Shown: positions 18,765 to 28,100 of the stretch, one piece after another
How positions within the stretch are numbered: position 1 is the first letter of the stretch
Layout: each line of letters begins with the position of its first letter
Assembly: GCA_030849805.1 (NCBI GenBank)
Contig: JASANZ010002001.1
Span: 1 to 31,801 of the forward strand
Source: Sergeia podlipaevii
Taxonomy: Eukaryota; Euglenozoa; Kinetoplastea; Trypanosomatida; Trypanosomatidae
Reading direction: 5' to 3'
Length of the DNA stretch: 31,801 bases
Notes under the pieces: generated by a model
The model's input: the letters and a program-made list of their open reading frames with translations, nothing else
What the model was told of the DNA's origin: nothing
Databases searched by the model: none
Program-made: the position numbers and the translations under genes

Positions 18765-20056
18765 TCAAAGAGCAAAGAAGAAAGATATGTACTACCACAG
18801 CGGGTGTACCCTCCTCCCCGTCCCCGTAAATAATCCACAAGACACTAAAGAGAAAACAGTGGAGCACGCAGTGGGCAGAAATGCCTCACGCGGCACTTGT
18901 CATCCCTCACCCTGGCAACGCAGTAGAGCATGTATGCATGTATACTTTTTTGTTGTTGTTTTTTGTTTGTATTCATATAACCAAAGAATTGCTTTTTCCT
19001 TGCATTTTTTTTTTCGTGATCCTCACTCACTCTCTTTCTCCCCGCTATACTTACCACATATATAAATAAATAAAAATAAAAAAAAGGGCGTACAGGGTAG
19101 TCTCTTCTTCTTCATTCCGCTCATCAAGCTCACACACACACTCTCTCTTTCATAATTCTTTTTTTTTCTCTCTCTCTCCTGTTCATTAGTATCATTTTAA
19201 ACTCATCTATTCTCTTTCTATCTGACATTCACTCTCTGTCAGTCTGTCTCACTCTCTTTCTCTCTACTTCCTGAATCTATTTTTTTTTCTACTCACTAGT
19301 AACCTCCAGTATGGCATGTAATAGGAAGGTAATACCATCGTTCAGGCAATTAGTATCACCCCCCTTTTGAAAAAAAAAAAAAATGCGTTTCATGGCATCT
19401 CTATTCTTGATGAAAAGCAACGCATTCTTGCTTTGTTTTCTTCTCTCGTGTATGCCTATACTGTAGTTGCATAGTGAATATAGGAAAAGGAGAAAAAAAA
19501 AACGCAAAACAAAAATAACAATAATCATAATAATAACAAAACAGAAAGAAAAAAAAAAAGAAGAGAGCACAACAAGTAAGAATACAGGTGGTATATATAC
19601 TAAAAAAAAATAAAAAGGCATAGAGGGGAAGGGGAGGAAAGTAGAACCAGCATCTGATGCTGCACTTTTCGGAAATGGCATAAAGGCAAAAGTGTCTTCG
19701 CTACTTCTCTACTTTTTCTCTCACTTTCTCCTTAGTGTGTGCATATACGTATGTGCTCAATGTATGGGATAACCCTTGGAGCAACCAGTTGGAAATCTAA
19801 AATCTGTTGCGCAAGACCTCCCTTCTCGCACACGCATACTCATACACAAGAGGTTCATCTTTCTGGCTCGACAAAAATGCATAAGTAAAGGAAATAATAA
19901 AAAGAAGAAAACAGGAAGCGTGCCGCAACAATCGAAGTTGATTTTCTTTGATTCTATGAACCTGCGCAATTCTTTCTTCCTGTTGATGCAGCTGTTCCTT
20001 GCGCAATGGCTATTTTTTTTTGTTTTTTCATTCTTCTCACACTCATGCACACATCT

Positions 20057-20599
20057 CTACGCAGCCCGCTTGGTCGTCTTCTTCTTAGACTTCTTCTCCA
20101 AGGCCTTGTGCAGGTTAGGCACCACACCACCGCGGGAAATAGTTGCATTCACTACCTGGCTGAGCTCCTCATCACCGCGAATGGCTAGCAGCAGGTGACG
20201 TGGCTTGATGCGTTCCGTCTTCTGAGCCTTGGCCGCCGCGCCAGCAAGCTCGATCACCTCAGAAGTAAGGTACTCAAGCAGAGCCGCACAGTAGATCGCA
20301 GCAGAGGCGCCGCAGCGCTGCTTGCGCAGGAGGCCGTCCTTCAGGCGCGTGTGGATGCGGCCAACAGGGAAGTTGAGCTCCGCACGAGCGGCACGAGACA
20401 TCTTGTCGCGGCGTCCCGCCTTGCCACCGGTCTTACCACCACGCTTGCCCTTACCCTTGCCCTTGCCGCGTGCACCGCCCTTGCCACCGAGCTTGCCGCC
20501 GGAAACAACGCTTGTCTGATCGGCAGTGGCGGAGCCAGGTCCCATGATTGGGGGAGGGGCGACAGGGGGGACGCCAGAAGTCTCTTCAGTGTAGGACAT
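20057..20599 (-). CDS. H2A.Z: Histone H2A.Z variant
   Basis: This 180-residue protein has the complete H2A fold, from RAELNFPVGRIHTRLKDG (about 72-89) through CGASAAIYCAALLEYLTSEV and AQKTERIKPRHLLLAIRGDE. IRGDEEL at 140-146 and the GGVVPNLHKAL tail are H2A.Z-like rather than canonical H2A. The N-terminal tail is long (about 65 residues), with a Gly/Lys block at about 34-62, a feature of trypanosomatid H2A.Z whose lysines are heavily acetylated there. The frame is open 23 codons upstream, but I start at MSYTEE because the upstream part is Ile/Phe/Tyr-rich junk and the MS start fits the family. In trypanosomes H2A.Z pairs with H2B.V and marks starts of polycistronic units. The RING-ePHD gene lies just upstream on the same strand. 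Confidence 0.97.
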   Translation of the reverse strand: MSYTEETSGVPPVAPPPIMGPGSATADQTSVVSGGKLGGKGGARGKGKGKGKRGGKTGGKAGRRDKMSRAARAELNFPVGRIHTRLKDGLLRKQRCGASAAIYCAALLEYLTSEVIELAGAAAKAQKTERIKPRHLLLAIRGDEELSQVVNATISRGGVVPNLHKALEKKSKKKTTKRAA

Positions 20600-21101
20600 C
20601 TCTCTGATGTGATATGTGTATATATATGTACGTAATTCAAGAGAAAAAAAAATAATAATAATAATCAAACGCGAGACGACTTAGCGATAGACGAGCGTGA
20701 AATGAAAGATTTTTACTATTCCAAAACTAGCTTTTTTTAAAAAAAAAAAAAAGAAGGCAAAGATAAGACAAAGATGAATGATTAATACAATCATAAAGAA
20801 GTGCAAATAGTAAAGAAAAAGTCAATACCACACTCGCATAAAAAAAAAGAATTTCATCTAAACCTGCCAAAGTATGCGTTAATGTTTTAAAAAGTATAAA
20901 AATGAATAATGTGAACTGACATAAAAAAAAAGAAATAAAAAAAAAGAGACAACTGTTTCTTCTTCGTTGATGATGAATCCAATCCCTGCATTTCTATGCA
21001 TAAAACAATAAAGAAAAATTGTACGAAAAGGGGAAAAAAAAATGTCAGATAACGCAAACATGGGAGTACAAGTGAATGACAACACTAAGACACCCTCACA
21101 A
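20600..21101. other. Spacer between RING-ePHD and H2A.Z genes
   Basis: About 500 bases, AT-rich, with several A-runs. It includes the H2A.Z leader and a good acceptor (20731-20775), and the 3' flank of the RING-ePHD gene. Nothing else is seen. Confidence 0.7.
20731..20775 (-). promoter_or_regulatory. Predicted spliced-leader acceptor of H2A.Z
   Basis: The sense strand has CTTTGTCTTATCTTTGCC, then TTCTTTTTTTTTTT, then an A-run ending in AG at 20732-20731. The leader would be about 131 bases. The site lies upstream of the 23-codon in-frame extension, so it does not by itself decide the start. Confidence 0.5.
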
Positions 21102-23252
21102 TCATCGTTTCGCCTTGGCACTTCGACGCTTGCAATCCTCCTCGTAACACTTACCACACCACACCTCTACCGCTTCACACGCATCCATCCCAGCTGCTGG
21201 CACGTCCGTGTACTGCTGCTGTTCTTCTTCTGATTTGACCTTTCTGTCATTGTTCTCCACATCGCCAATAGAAACAACACGGCCTCGTTTACGGCCACCT
21301 CCCCCACCAATTTCTTTCCTGCCTTGTGCCGCATTGGCATTCTCAGCCTCTACTCTGGCATTCTTCTCGCTGCGCCACTTCGCATGCCACCGCGCTGCTG
21401 CCTCCTCCACACCAAGTACAATACACACGCGTGGACCTGCCAAAAGTGCGCATAAAAAATGAAAGTATCGGTTGCAACTGCCATGCGATGATAACCGTCT
21501 TTTCCCTCTGGCTCCTCTATTACTATTAGTCGTAGAAACTGCTAGTGATGACGAAAAAGCAGTGCTTCCCTGGCATGGCCGTAGTGCAACAAGACTGGCA
21601 GCGGAGCCTACCTCGCCACACACAGCGCAACAATGCAATGCTGCTAAAGGCTCCGCTCCTTGAAGCTTAAACAAGTCCGAAACTCCTAACGGCTGACGCA
21701 GTGGTACACGAGGCGGCTTGGCTTTGCCCTCGAGCTCTAGATAAGGGGCCTCCGCTCTGTCAAGGGGGGATGAAGCTTGAGCGCACGCATCACTCAACAA
21801 AAACAAACAAAACTTTCGAAGTGCCTCTGCGGAAGCATCCTTGCAGTCTTCACCCGTGGTTCCCGATTGGCCTTCTGAGCTCCGCAAATCTCTCTTTTGA
21901 AAATGAACAGTAGTGGAGAACTCAAGCTCTGTCCAGCACATAGCAGACACATGAGGCCACTCGCAGGGCATGCACTCTGTATAGGCATTGTCGCCCAGGA
22001 CCCGTGTCCAAGCCAAACAGTTCTGGTGCGCCACGGCATCAAGAGAGACAAAGGCATCATCGTGGTGATGACGAGTTCCGCAGCCTCCCATGACTCTCTT
22101 CCTCCTTCTTCCAGACTTACCGGCGCACACTGACACCTTCTCCTCGACCTCCCCCTCACTGATGTTAAGACGAGGTAATGCTCCCATGCGCACTCTCCAG
22201 ACTGGACCAAGCATGGCGCCGAGAGAAAGCTCTGTGATGGCCGCCAGCTCAGCGCGGTCGCAATCGCTTTTACTGGAGCGTAGCAACGCTTTCAGGAACG
22301 ACACCACTGCTTGTCGGTCCGTCACGTCGAGACCACACAGCACACACTTACCTCCAGCAAGCTGCAGACCGCTAGTGTCATCACTCGTACTATCCACAGA
22401 GCCACCTACACCGCTGGGGACTGGACGGCGTACTTCCAAATGCAAAGATATCATATTGTCGCTATCCCTACTTCTCGCATCTCCCCCGATATGTGCAGCA
22501 GCTGAAGGCTGCCTGGGCGTAAGATGCTGGCTATCCTCTAGAGACGCTCCTGCTCGTGTGTGAATCAACGGAGTCTCATCACCCCAGAGAGGAAGTGTGG
22601 AGGGAACAGCACCAGGATAGCCCACCTCTAGCTGAGGGAGCGGTGGCGGCGGTGTGCTGCTACAAAGCGGTGGAACCGGAGAACGTGAAGCTGAGGTGAG
22701 CCGCTGCGTGCATCCACTTACCATCAGCATAGCCTCGCTAGCACGGCCACCCTCGCCTTTCACTGCGGTAGATGGAACGTTCCTTCCCCCTCCCCCTTCT
22801 CCCCTGCAGATCTTACTGATATTGCTGCTCTCCTGCTGGCTCACAGATCTGCTCTCACTGCGCTTCTCGTCATCATCACCCGCCCCTTCTCCCTCCTCTG
22901 TGTGGCATCGATTGCCGCTGCTGCTGCTGCTGCTGCTGCCAGCACTCGAGGAAGCTCGATGGTGTTTCGTAGCTCCGAGCTGTACTGTGACATTCTTGGC
23001 CACCTCCTGTGCTAGTTGCGAGACCAGCGTCAGCCCCGGTAACGGGATCATACGACTTGCCCTGCTGGGTGTCTTGGCATTACATAAAGGGCATTGAGGC
23101 CTCTCTGCCGCCGCCCGTGCCGCGCATGCGGTGCAGAACACATGACCGCATGGAAAGGCAACTGGGATTGTAAAAAGATCAAAGCAGATTGAGCAGGTCA
23201 TGGTTTCCTGCACCACCTCAAGAAATGGCAGTGTTCTGAGCATGTCGATCAA
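21102..23252 (-). CDS. RING finger and extended-PHD protein, putative E3 ubiquitin ligase
   Basis: This encodes 716 residues. A C3HC4 RING finger opens the protein with all eight ligands: Cys20, Cys23, Cys35, His37, Cys40, Cys43, Cys54 and Cys57. A Ser/Gly/Pro-rich region follows to about residue 295. Then come a CxxC (CVLCGLDVTD, near 303) and, after a long insertion, an HxxC with aromatic context (AHQNCLAWTRVL). A PHD-like set follows: CAVCGEVG near 541, a further Cys (LRPC), then CNRYFHFLC and a final WCGKC near 700. The order C2HC knuckle then C4HC3 finger matches extended PHD domains, as in PHF7, G2E3 and plant BRCA1. A RING of this type normally recruits an E2, and ePHD modules are often chromatin readers. 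The ePHD call is my inference from residue spacing; long insertions make it less certain than the RING. Confidence 0.88.
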   Translation of the reverse strand: MIDMLRTLPFLEVVQETMTCSICFDLFTIPVAFPCGHVFCTACAARAAAERPQCPLCNAKTPSRASRMIPLPGLTLVSQLAQEVAKNVTVQLGATKHHRASSSAGSSSSSSSGNRCHTEEGEGAGDDDEKRSESRSVSQQESSNISKICRGEGGGGRNVPSTAVKGEGGRASEAMLMVSGCTQRLTSASRSPVPPLCSSTPPPPLPQLEVGYPGAVPSTLPLWGDETPLIHTRAGASLEDSQHLTPRQPSAAAHIGGDARSRDSDNMISLHLEVRRPVPSGVGGSVDSTSDDTSGLQLAGGKCVLCGLDVTDRQAVVSFLKALLRSSKSDCDRAELAAITELSLGAMLGPVWRVRMGALPRLNISEGEVEEKVSVCAGKSGRRRKRVMGGCGTRHHHDDAFVSLDAVAHQNCLAWTRVLGDNAYTECMPCEWPHVSAMCWTELEFSTTVHFQKRDLRSSEGQSGTTGEDCKDASAEALRKFCLFLLSDACAQASSPLDRAEAPYLELEGKAKPPRVPLRQPLGVSDLFKLQGAEPLAALHCCAVCGEVGSAASLVALRPCQGSTAFSSSLAVSTTNSNRGARGKRRLSSHGSCNRYFHFLCALLAGPRVCIVLGVEEAAARWHAKWRSEKNARVEAENANAAQGRKEIGGGGGRKRGRVVSIGDVENNDRKVKSEEEQQQYTDVPAAGMDACEAVEVWCGKCYEEDCKRRSAKAKR
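22917..22940 (-). repeat. CTG/CAG run encoding poly-Ser
   Basis: A CTG run on the plus strand is read in the AGC frame on the minus strand as a Ser stretch in the linker after the RING. The same trinucleotide encodes Gln in the RCC1 and CFAP20-domain genes, so these runs spread as DNA repeats and are tolerated in linkers. Confidence 0.8.
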
Positions 23253-23785
23253 GGGATGCTACTATGCAATAGATACCCACTAAAATTAGATTCCAAAATA
23301 GCAATGAACGCAGGTGGTATGAGTGGCGTAAGTGGTAGGGTGTAGACAGATATACGTGGCTCCTCTCTTCTCCCCTCCACACACAACACCAGGAAATATA
23401 TATGGTGGATGTTGTACCGCTAAACAGTTAGAAAAACAGAGAAAGATTAAAAGTAAAAAAAAAAAATTTCATTCAAGCAAGAAAAGACAAAGAAAAGGAA
23501 GAGTACAACAATAGTGGCAATTAGTTGTAATTAAAAAAAAAACGTGATAGAAGTGAAAAAATATCATATATTATGTTATGCAAATATATATATATATATA
23601 TACACACTTAAAGTAAATGTGGTGGACACACACAGACAAAAAATAAAAAATAAGGTTAGGCACCACGCAACAGATGCAACCCTGACTAGTTACTTCACAT
23701 GGTAGAGTCACCCAGGATCATTATTATTATTATGCATCTCTAAAGATATAGGACGGTCGGACCCCATGAAAGATCCTTCACCTCT
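23253..23785. other. Spacer between the Sm-fold and RING-ePHD genes
   Basis: About 530 bases, AT-rich. It has the RING-ePHD leader and acceptor on the left, a TA microsatellite at 23584-23602 and a short ATT repeat near 23721. The right part is the 3' flank of the Sm-fold gene. No other gene is seen. Confidence 0.7.
23420..23470 (-). promoter_or_regulatory. Predicted spliced-leader acceptor of the RING-ePHD gene
   Basis: On the sense strand a T-run and CTTTTAATCTTTCTCTG tract lead to CTGTTTAG, with AG at 23421-23420. The leader would be about 167 bases. The pattern is strong, but the precise site is a prediction. Confidence 0.5.
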
Positions 23786-24472
23786 CTACTTCTTGACCGC
23801 CTTCGAAGCCTCTGAAATGCGCTTCCGTCGCTCCGCTCGCTTTCTCGTGCGTTCATTCATAATGCTCTTCTTTACCGCCACAGCCATCGCCTTGAAGGCA
23901 GATCGCATATCACGAGGATTCGTTACACCACCTTGAGCCGGCTGGGACTTCATCTTCTTCTCTGCAGCTGTGGATGCCTGGGCCGCGCCGGATGCGGTCG
24001 TCGTCGCATCCTGTCGAAAGCGAATCATGAAAAGATTGTGGCTTCTAATGTACGTTGTACCCAAGAAACGAGTGCGCGTGGCAGAATCAACCCTCTCCGC
24101 TGTCTCCAACATCGCCGCCTCGTCCATCCCACCCATGTTAAGGCAACGACTGTGAAGCAACTGCCTCTCAACATCGCACGCCCTCTCTCGCCTAGAAACC
24201 GCCTCGGCAATAGTAAGATTGTAGTGCGCGTCAATGTCAATGAGCTTTCCACTGTAGACGTAGCCCTGCTTAGTCTCTACCTCAACTTCTAAGAACGCGG
24301 AGCTCCCTGTGTCAGCGCCCGTGGTTGCTGCTCCGGCTTTCTCCCTTTGGGTCTTCAAAGAGTGAAAAATAGCCGCCATTGGCACGGGAAGCTTCTCTCC
24401 TGTGGGTGCTGCTGCAGCCTCAGCAGGCACTGAAGCAGCACCACTAGTGGCGCGTGTCAGACGTGGGGGCAT
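23786..24472 (-). CDS. Sm-fold RNA-binding protein, possibly SmD3 class
   Basis: This encodes 228 residues. An Sm domain is split into Sm1 (EVETKQGYVYSGKLIDIDAH, 62-84, with the conserved Gly70, Gly75 and Asn85) and Sm2 (FLGTTYIRSHNLFMIRF, 136-152). The usual Sm2 YIRG is YIRS here. LPVPMAAIFHSL near 28-39 resembles the N-terminal helix of SmD3-type proteins. Sm-fold proteins form heptameric rings on U snRNAs (splicing) or on mRNA ends (LSm). Typical core Sm proteins are around 100-130 residues. This one has an Ala/Pro-rich N-terminal extension, about 43 extra residues between Sm1 and Sm2, and an Arg/Lys-rich tail (RTRKRAERRKRISEASKAVK) that could be a nuclear signal or bind RNA. Membership in a specific ring (core, U2-specific or LSm) cannot be decided from the sequence. 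Confidence 0.82.
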   Translation of the reverse strand: MPPRLTRATSGAASVPAEAAAAPTGEKLPVPMAAIFHSLKTQREKAGAATTGADTGSSAFLEVEVETKQGYVYSGKLIDIDAHYNLTIAEAVSRRERACDVERQLLHSRCLNMGGMDEAAMLETAERVDSATRTRFLGTTYIRSHNLFMIRFRQDATTTASGAAQASTAAEKKMKSQPAQGGVTNPRDMRSAFKAMAVAVKKSIMNERTRKRAERRKRISEASKAVKK

Positions 24473-24564
24473 CTCTATTTTGTGAAATGGATAACTATAT
24501 AAATAAATAATGATTTTTTTCTTTAAAAGCGTGCCCTATATACCTTTTTGAATCTATAATAACT

Positions 24565-24595
24565 GTGTATGTATATATGTATGTATGTATGTGTG
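24565..24595. repeat. GTAT/GTATG microsatellite
   Basis: A run of GTAT units with a short TATA interruption lies inside the predicted leader of the Sm-fold gene, where the RNA would read ATAC repeats. It probably reflects slippage. Confidence 0.75.
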
Positions 24596-24626
24596 AGCAG
24601 AAGTGCGACCTACACACCTAAAAGGG

Positions 24627-24642
24627 CTACAAGAAAAAAAAA
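24627..24642 (-). promoter_or_regulatory. Predicted spliced-leader acceptor of the Sm-fold gene
   Basis: The sense strand reads a T-run, then CTTGTAG, with AG at 24628-24627 and a second pyrimidine-rich stretch (TTGTCTTCTTTTCTTC) just upstream. The leader would be about 154 bases. This is a near-ideal acceptor pattern. Confidence 0.55.
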
Positions 24643-24848
24643 GTTACTCGCAAATGAAGAAAAGAAGACAATAATGAGTAAAACAAAAATAAAAGAAAGT
24701 ATCATTCATAGTAATAAATCATTTCAATGCAGCTCTCAATACAATTCCTTCCGTATAAAGCATGGATTCACCCAGTCAATATTTAATGGCACATACCACG
24801 CAAGCGTTACAGTTATGTGTATGTACGTGTAAATTTAAGAACACAAAA

Positions 24849-24870
24849 ATAATAATAATAATAATAATAA
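24849..24870. repeat. AAT trinucleotide repeat
   Basis: About seven AAT units lie in the spacer between the Sm and CFAP20-domain genes. This is ordinary microsatellite DNA. Confidence 0.8.
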
Positions 24871-25113
24871 CTCATCGTACATTTAATAAAGCTCTATAAT
24901 AGTAGTTACTGATACCATGTATCTATCTAAATACGAAAAGAAGAGATAGCAATACAAAAGTTAAAATATATACGCACACACACACGCACAAAGAAAAGCA
25001 AAAAAAAAAAATGAGAGAGAAAGAAACAAGCGTTCGCTTATGTATCGCAAAGAAAAAAAAAAATCCTCTTCTTTTTTTACAGTACGATATATATATATAT
25101 GCCGCGCCGTCAC

Positions 25114-28100
25114 CTAATCAACATACTCGTTGGTGTAAAGATCCAGATAACAATCCAAGACAGAATCATACACGTAGCGTTCGCCATCTCTCGTTGCCTT
25201 GCTATCGGCATTGCAATTGGCAGTTCCGTCGGCAGCGTCGTGCCCTGTTGCCATCATCCCGTTCCTTGAGGTTTGTGAAGGGGTATGCGCTTGCCATGGA
25301 AAAGCTTCCGTACCTCCACAGTGTCTTCTACTTGGTACTGAATCTAACATACGCACGCCGTGTATGCTTTCTCCAGCATCAGCCGTCCCCGTGTTGACAT
25401 CGTATTGAGGAACTGAGTCTGACATAGAGTCCGACACCGACCCGTACCGCACGCGGCGTGATGCCGAGGCGGGTATCTGCGAGGGGCGAATGCACATAAA
25501 GGTGCCACAGCTGCTGTACACGGTAATGTTTGACGGCGGCTGATCCGCGTCACCCTCGCTGCCTTCAGTTTCCATCTCCCCTCTCCCGTCTTGTGGCGGC
25601 GACGTAGCAGCAGCACCTTCCTTACCGTCACTCAAACCGTCAGTAGTAGCAGGGAGAGAAGAAAGTATGCGTGTGGGCACTGGCCGCTGTACGAGCTCAG
25701 GTGGTGCTACAATGCGCGATTGCTCTCTGCCAAGACGTCCCGCTGCGCCACCAGTAATCCCCAGCAAAGAAAGCGGAACTGCTGTAACGACCCCGCGCGG
25801 CTTTGTAGGGAGGCCAGGAGGACGACGCGACGTGCCGGAAGGCGGTAACACCGCACTCAAAGGCTGCTGCTGCGTGAAGCGAGGTGCGTTGACCGGCCAA
25901 GGTAGCGGTGTGCCCTCCGATTCCATTGTTGGACCTGCAGACGACAATGTGCCATCTTGCGTATGAAGTGCTGCAGTCTCATAAAAAGAAGAGGTAGAGC
26001 CGTGCCGATCATTGCGGGCTGACTGCAAGGGAGTGGTCACTCTAACGGAATCATGAGCGCCACCAGCAGCAGTAGTGGGTCTCGAGTAGATCGGTTGCCC
26101 AGGTCCTTGAAGGGGTTGTTGTGATGGTGGCAGCTGAACGCTACTCATGTGGCTACTGTAGCCGTAGGCGGCCGCCTCCCCTACTCTTCCAGTCATATCC
26201 GAAGGATAAGACGCGTGCCGCCATGGGACCGCAGAGGACGACGCTGCGATAACACTGGCAGACTGAAAGGTCCATGACGTGTTAGTACTAATTGGCGCTC
26301 CTGTGTCGTCGTCGCCACGTCCGTCTGCGGGCACATTTGCTCCGTGAGTGTTGTTCTGCGGAATCATACTGTATTGTGGCGAATTTCCGTTACTGCTGTT
26401 CAACCCTTCAGCATGAGGAGCCTGGGGTAGCACTTGTAGTTTCATCGGGGCGTGAGAGTCAACAACGCGCGCTGCCAGAGCTGAGATGGGTGATGGAAGT
26501 AAGGATGACGTAGGTGAAGGAGCCAGCTGCCGACGTTTCAGTAAATCCATAAGGCTGTGTGGTTGTGTGGCGCCGGTGTCAGTCGCCGTCGCTGTCGTAA
26601 AAGCAACAGCAGCACCAGCACTGTGGACGCCCTCAGACCACATCGAAACATGTGGCAACGTACTCTGCTGTTGGCTTATAAACTCAGCAGGATGATGATG
26701 ATGATGGCGATGACGATTGTGATGCGGATGCACATGTGCAGTATCGTTACCCCCTCTGTCCTTGACGCGGCCCGCCTCTCTTTCTTCTTGAACTCGCGTT
26801 GCAAAAGGAATCTCAGTGCTCCGCCACAGCTCTAGTATATCTTCATCTTGTCTTTCTGTTTTTTTTCCTGGTTTCAGCTGCCGCTGCTCCTCCAAGAGCG
26901 GATGCCGCGCTGGTGATACGGCTGCCCGAGGTACCCCACCACTGAGCGGATGTGTGCTGGGAGACCACTGCTGCAATGACGGTATAGGCACTGTGGTGAT
27001 GTCTGTTTGCACCCCCTTGTCTTCCACAAGGACTGCCACAGAGAGTGGTAGAGACGCTGGTAAAGGAAAATGAGAAGAAGGAGAGTCAGGCCGATGCAGC
27101 GCAGGGAGACCTCTCGGAACTTGTGCCGTAGCAGCTCGCTGTTGCAGAGTTCCCACACCTTCCCCGGCGTCACCGCCGCTCTTCACTTTCCTGCTGCCCT
27201 TGTCCTCTCGCTCTCGCACAGTAGGCAACTTAGATAAAGCATATAAAGGTATGCGAGGGGGCGCTGGCGTGCTCGCTGGCCTCGGACGATGTGGGTCCTC
27301 CAGTACGGATCGAATGCTCCGCACCCGTGCGTTCAGAAGTGCCACCACTTGCATTGCGCTTGTGTAAGAAGGTGAAGCGATCGGCTGTGTGCCATCCACC
27401 ACACCCTGAAGACCCTCCGGAGCGCGGACAGCATCATGGCTAGCAAACTGCCTATCCTGCTGCTGCTGTTGCTGTTGTTGGTATTGTTGTTGTTGGTGTG
27501 CAACCAGTAGATGGGGGCGGTCGGGCTGGCGAAGATTAGATGAAGCGACGGGATACGCAGAAACCAGCGGGGAAGCAGCGGCAGCAAGTGTATCGGTAGA
27601 TGGTGGCGGTGGCGACAGGTTGGCCTCGTTGACAGCACATACCTCCATTTCGTCTTCTATCTGTTGCTGAACGGGGGAAGCAACGCGACTGAGAACAGAA
27701 GAGGCGGAAGCGCTAGATACTGCCAGTGTGGTTCCCGTCCACGGCCTGCTACCATGGTCACTTGAACTCGAGGAGGCAGCAGCATCGTGGTAGTAATCGT
27801 CAGCTCCATGGTGGCGGCCGGCAAAACGTGACGGATGGTCGTTGTATGAGATGAAGTCTGTGTAATCATCCTCCATGGCACTGAGCGTGACGGCAGCCGC
27901 GGCATCCTCCTCCTCTTCCTCCCCTCGCTCCAAGTGAGAATCCACGGAAACGGAACTGGTGCCAACGGCTCCCCTGGTATCATCGTGAAAGAACCCCTCT
28001 GTGTGTTTCTGTGATTGGGGCGGCTCGTCGCCTGATGACGGTGCCCCTTCTCGTCTCGGGGGCAACCCGAGCAGGCCCATCGGCACCGCAGGCCGTAATT

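Larger units (their letters stand above)
17930..20056. other. 2.1 kb spacer between H2A.Z and NDUFV2
   Basis: This is the longest internal stretch without a gene. It should contain the 3' untranslated region of H2A.Z on the right and the NDUFV2 leader on the left. It has A-runs, TA runs, a TAGG repeat with G-runs (18731-18764) and CT-rich stretches near 19130-19285. Open frames here are Phe-, Lys- or Ser-rich and unconvincing. No tRNA or snoRNA was identified by eye, though small RNAs could be missed. Confidence 0.65.
24473..25113. other. Spacer between the CFAP20-domain and Sm-fold genes
   Basis: About 640 bases, AT-rich, with a GTAT repeat (24565-24595) and an AAT repeat (24849-24870). It contains the Sm gene leader and acceptor on the left and the 3' flank of the CFAP20-domain gene on the right. 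No gene is seen. Confidence 0.7.

Noticed and set aside
20600..20668. 23-residue upstream extension of H2A.Z
   Set aside because: It is Ile/Phe/Tyr-rich and unlike any histone tail. The Met at 20599 gives a typical start.
20955..20975. C/D-box snoRNA candidate (ATGATGA)
   Set aside because: No matching D box (CTGA) or terminal stem was found at a suitable distance, and TGATGA-like strings are common by chance.
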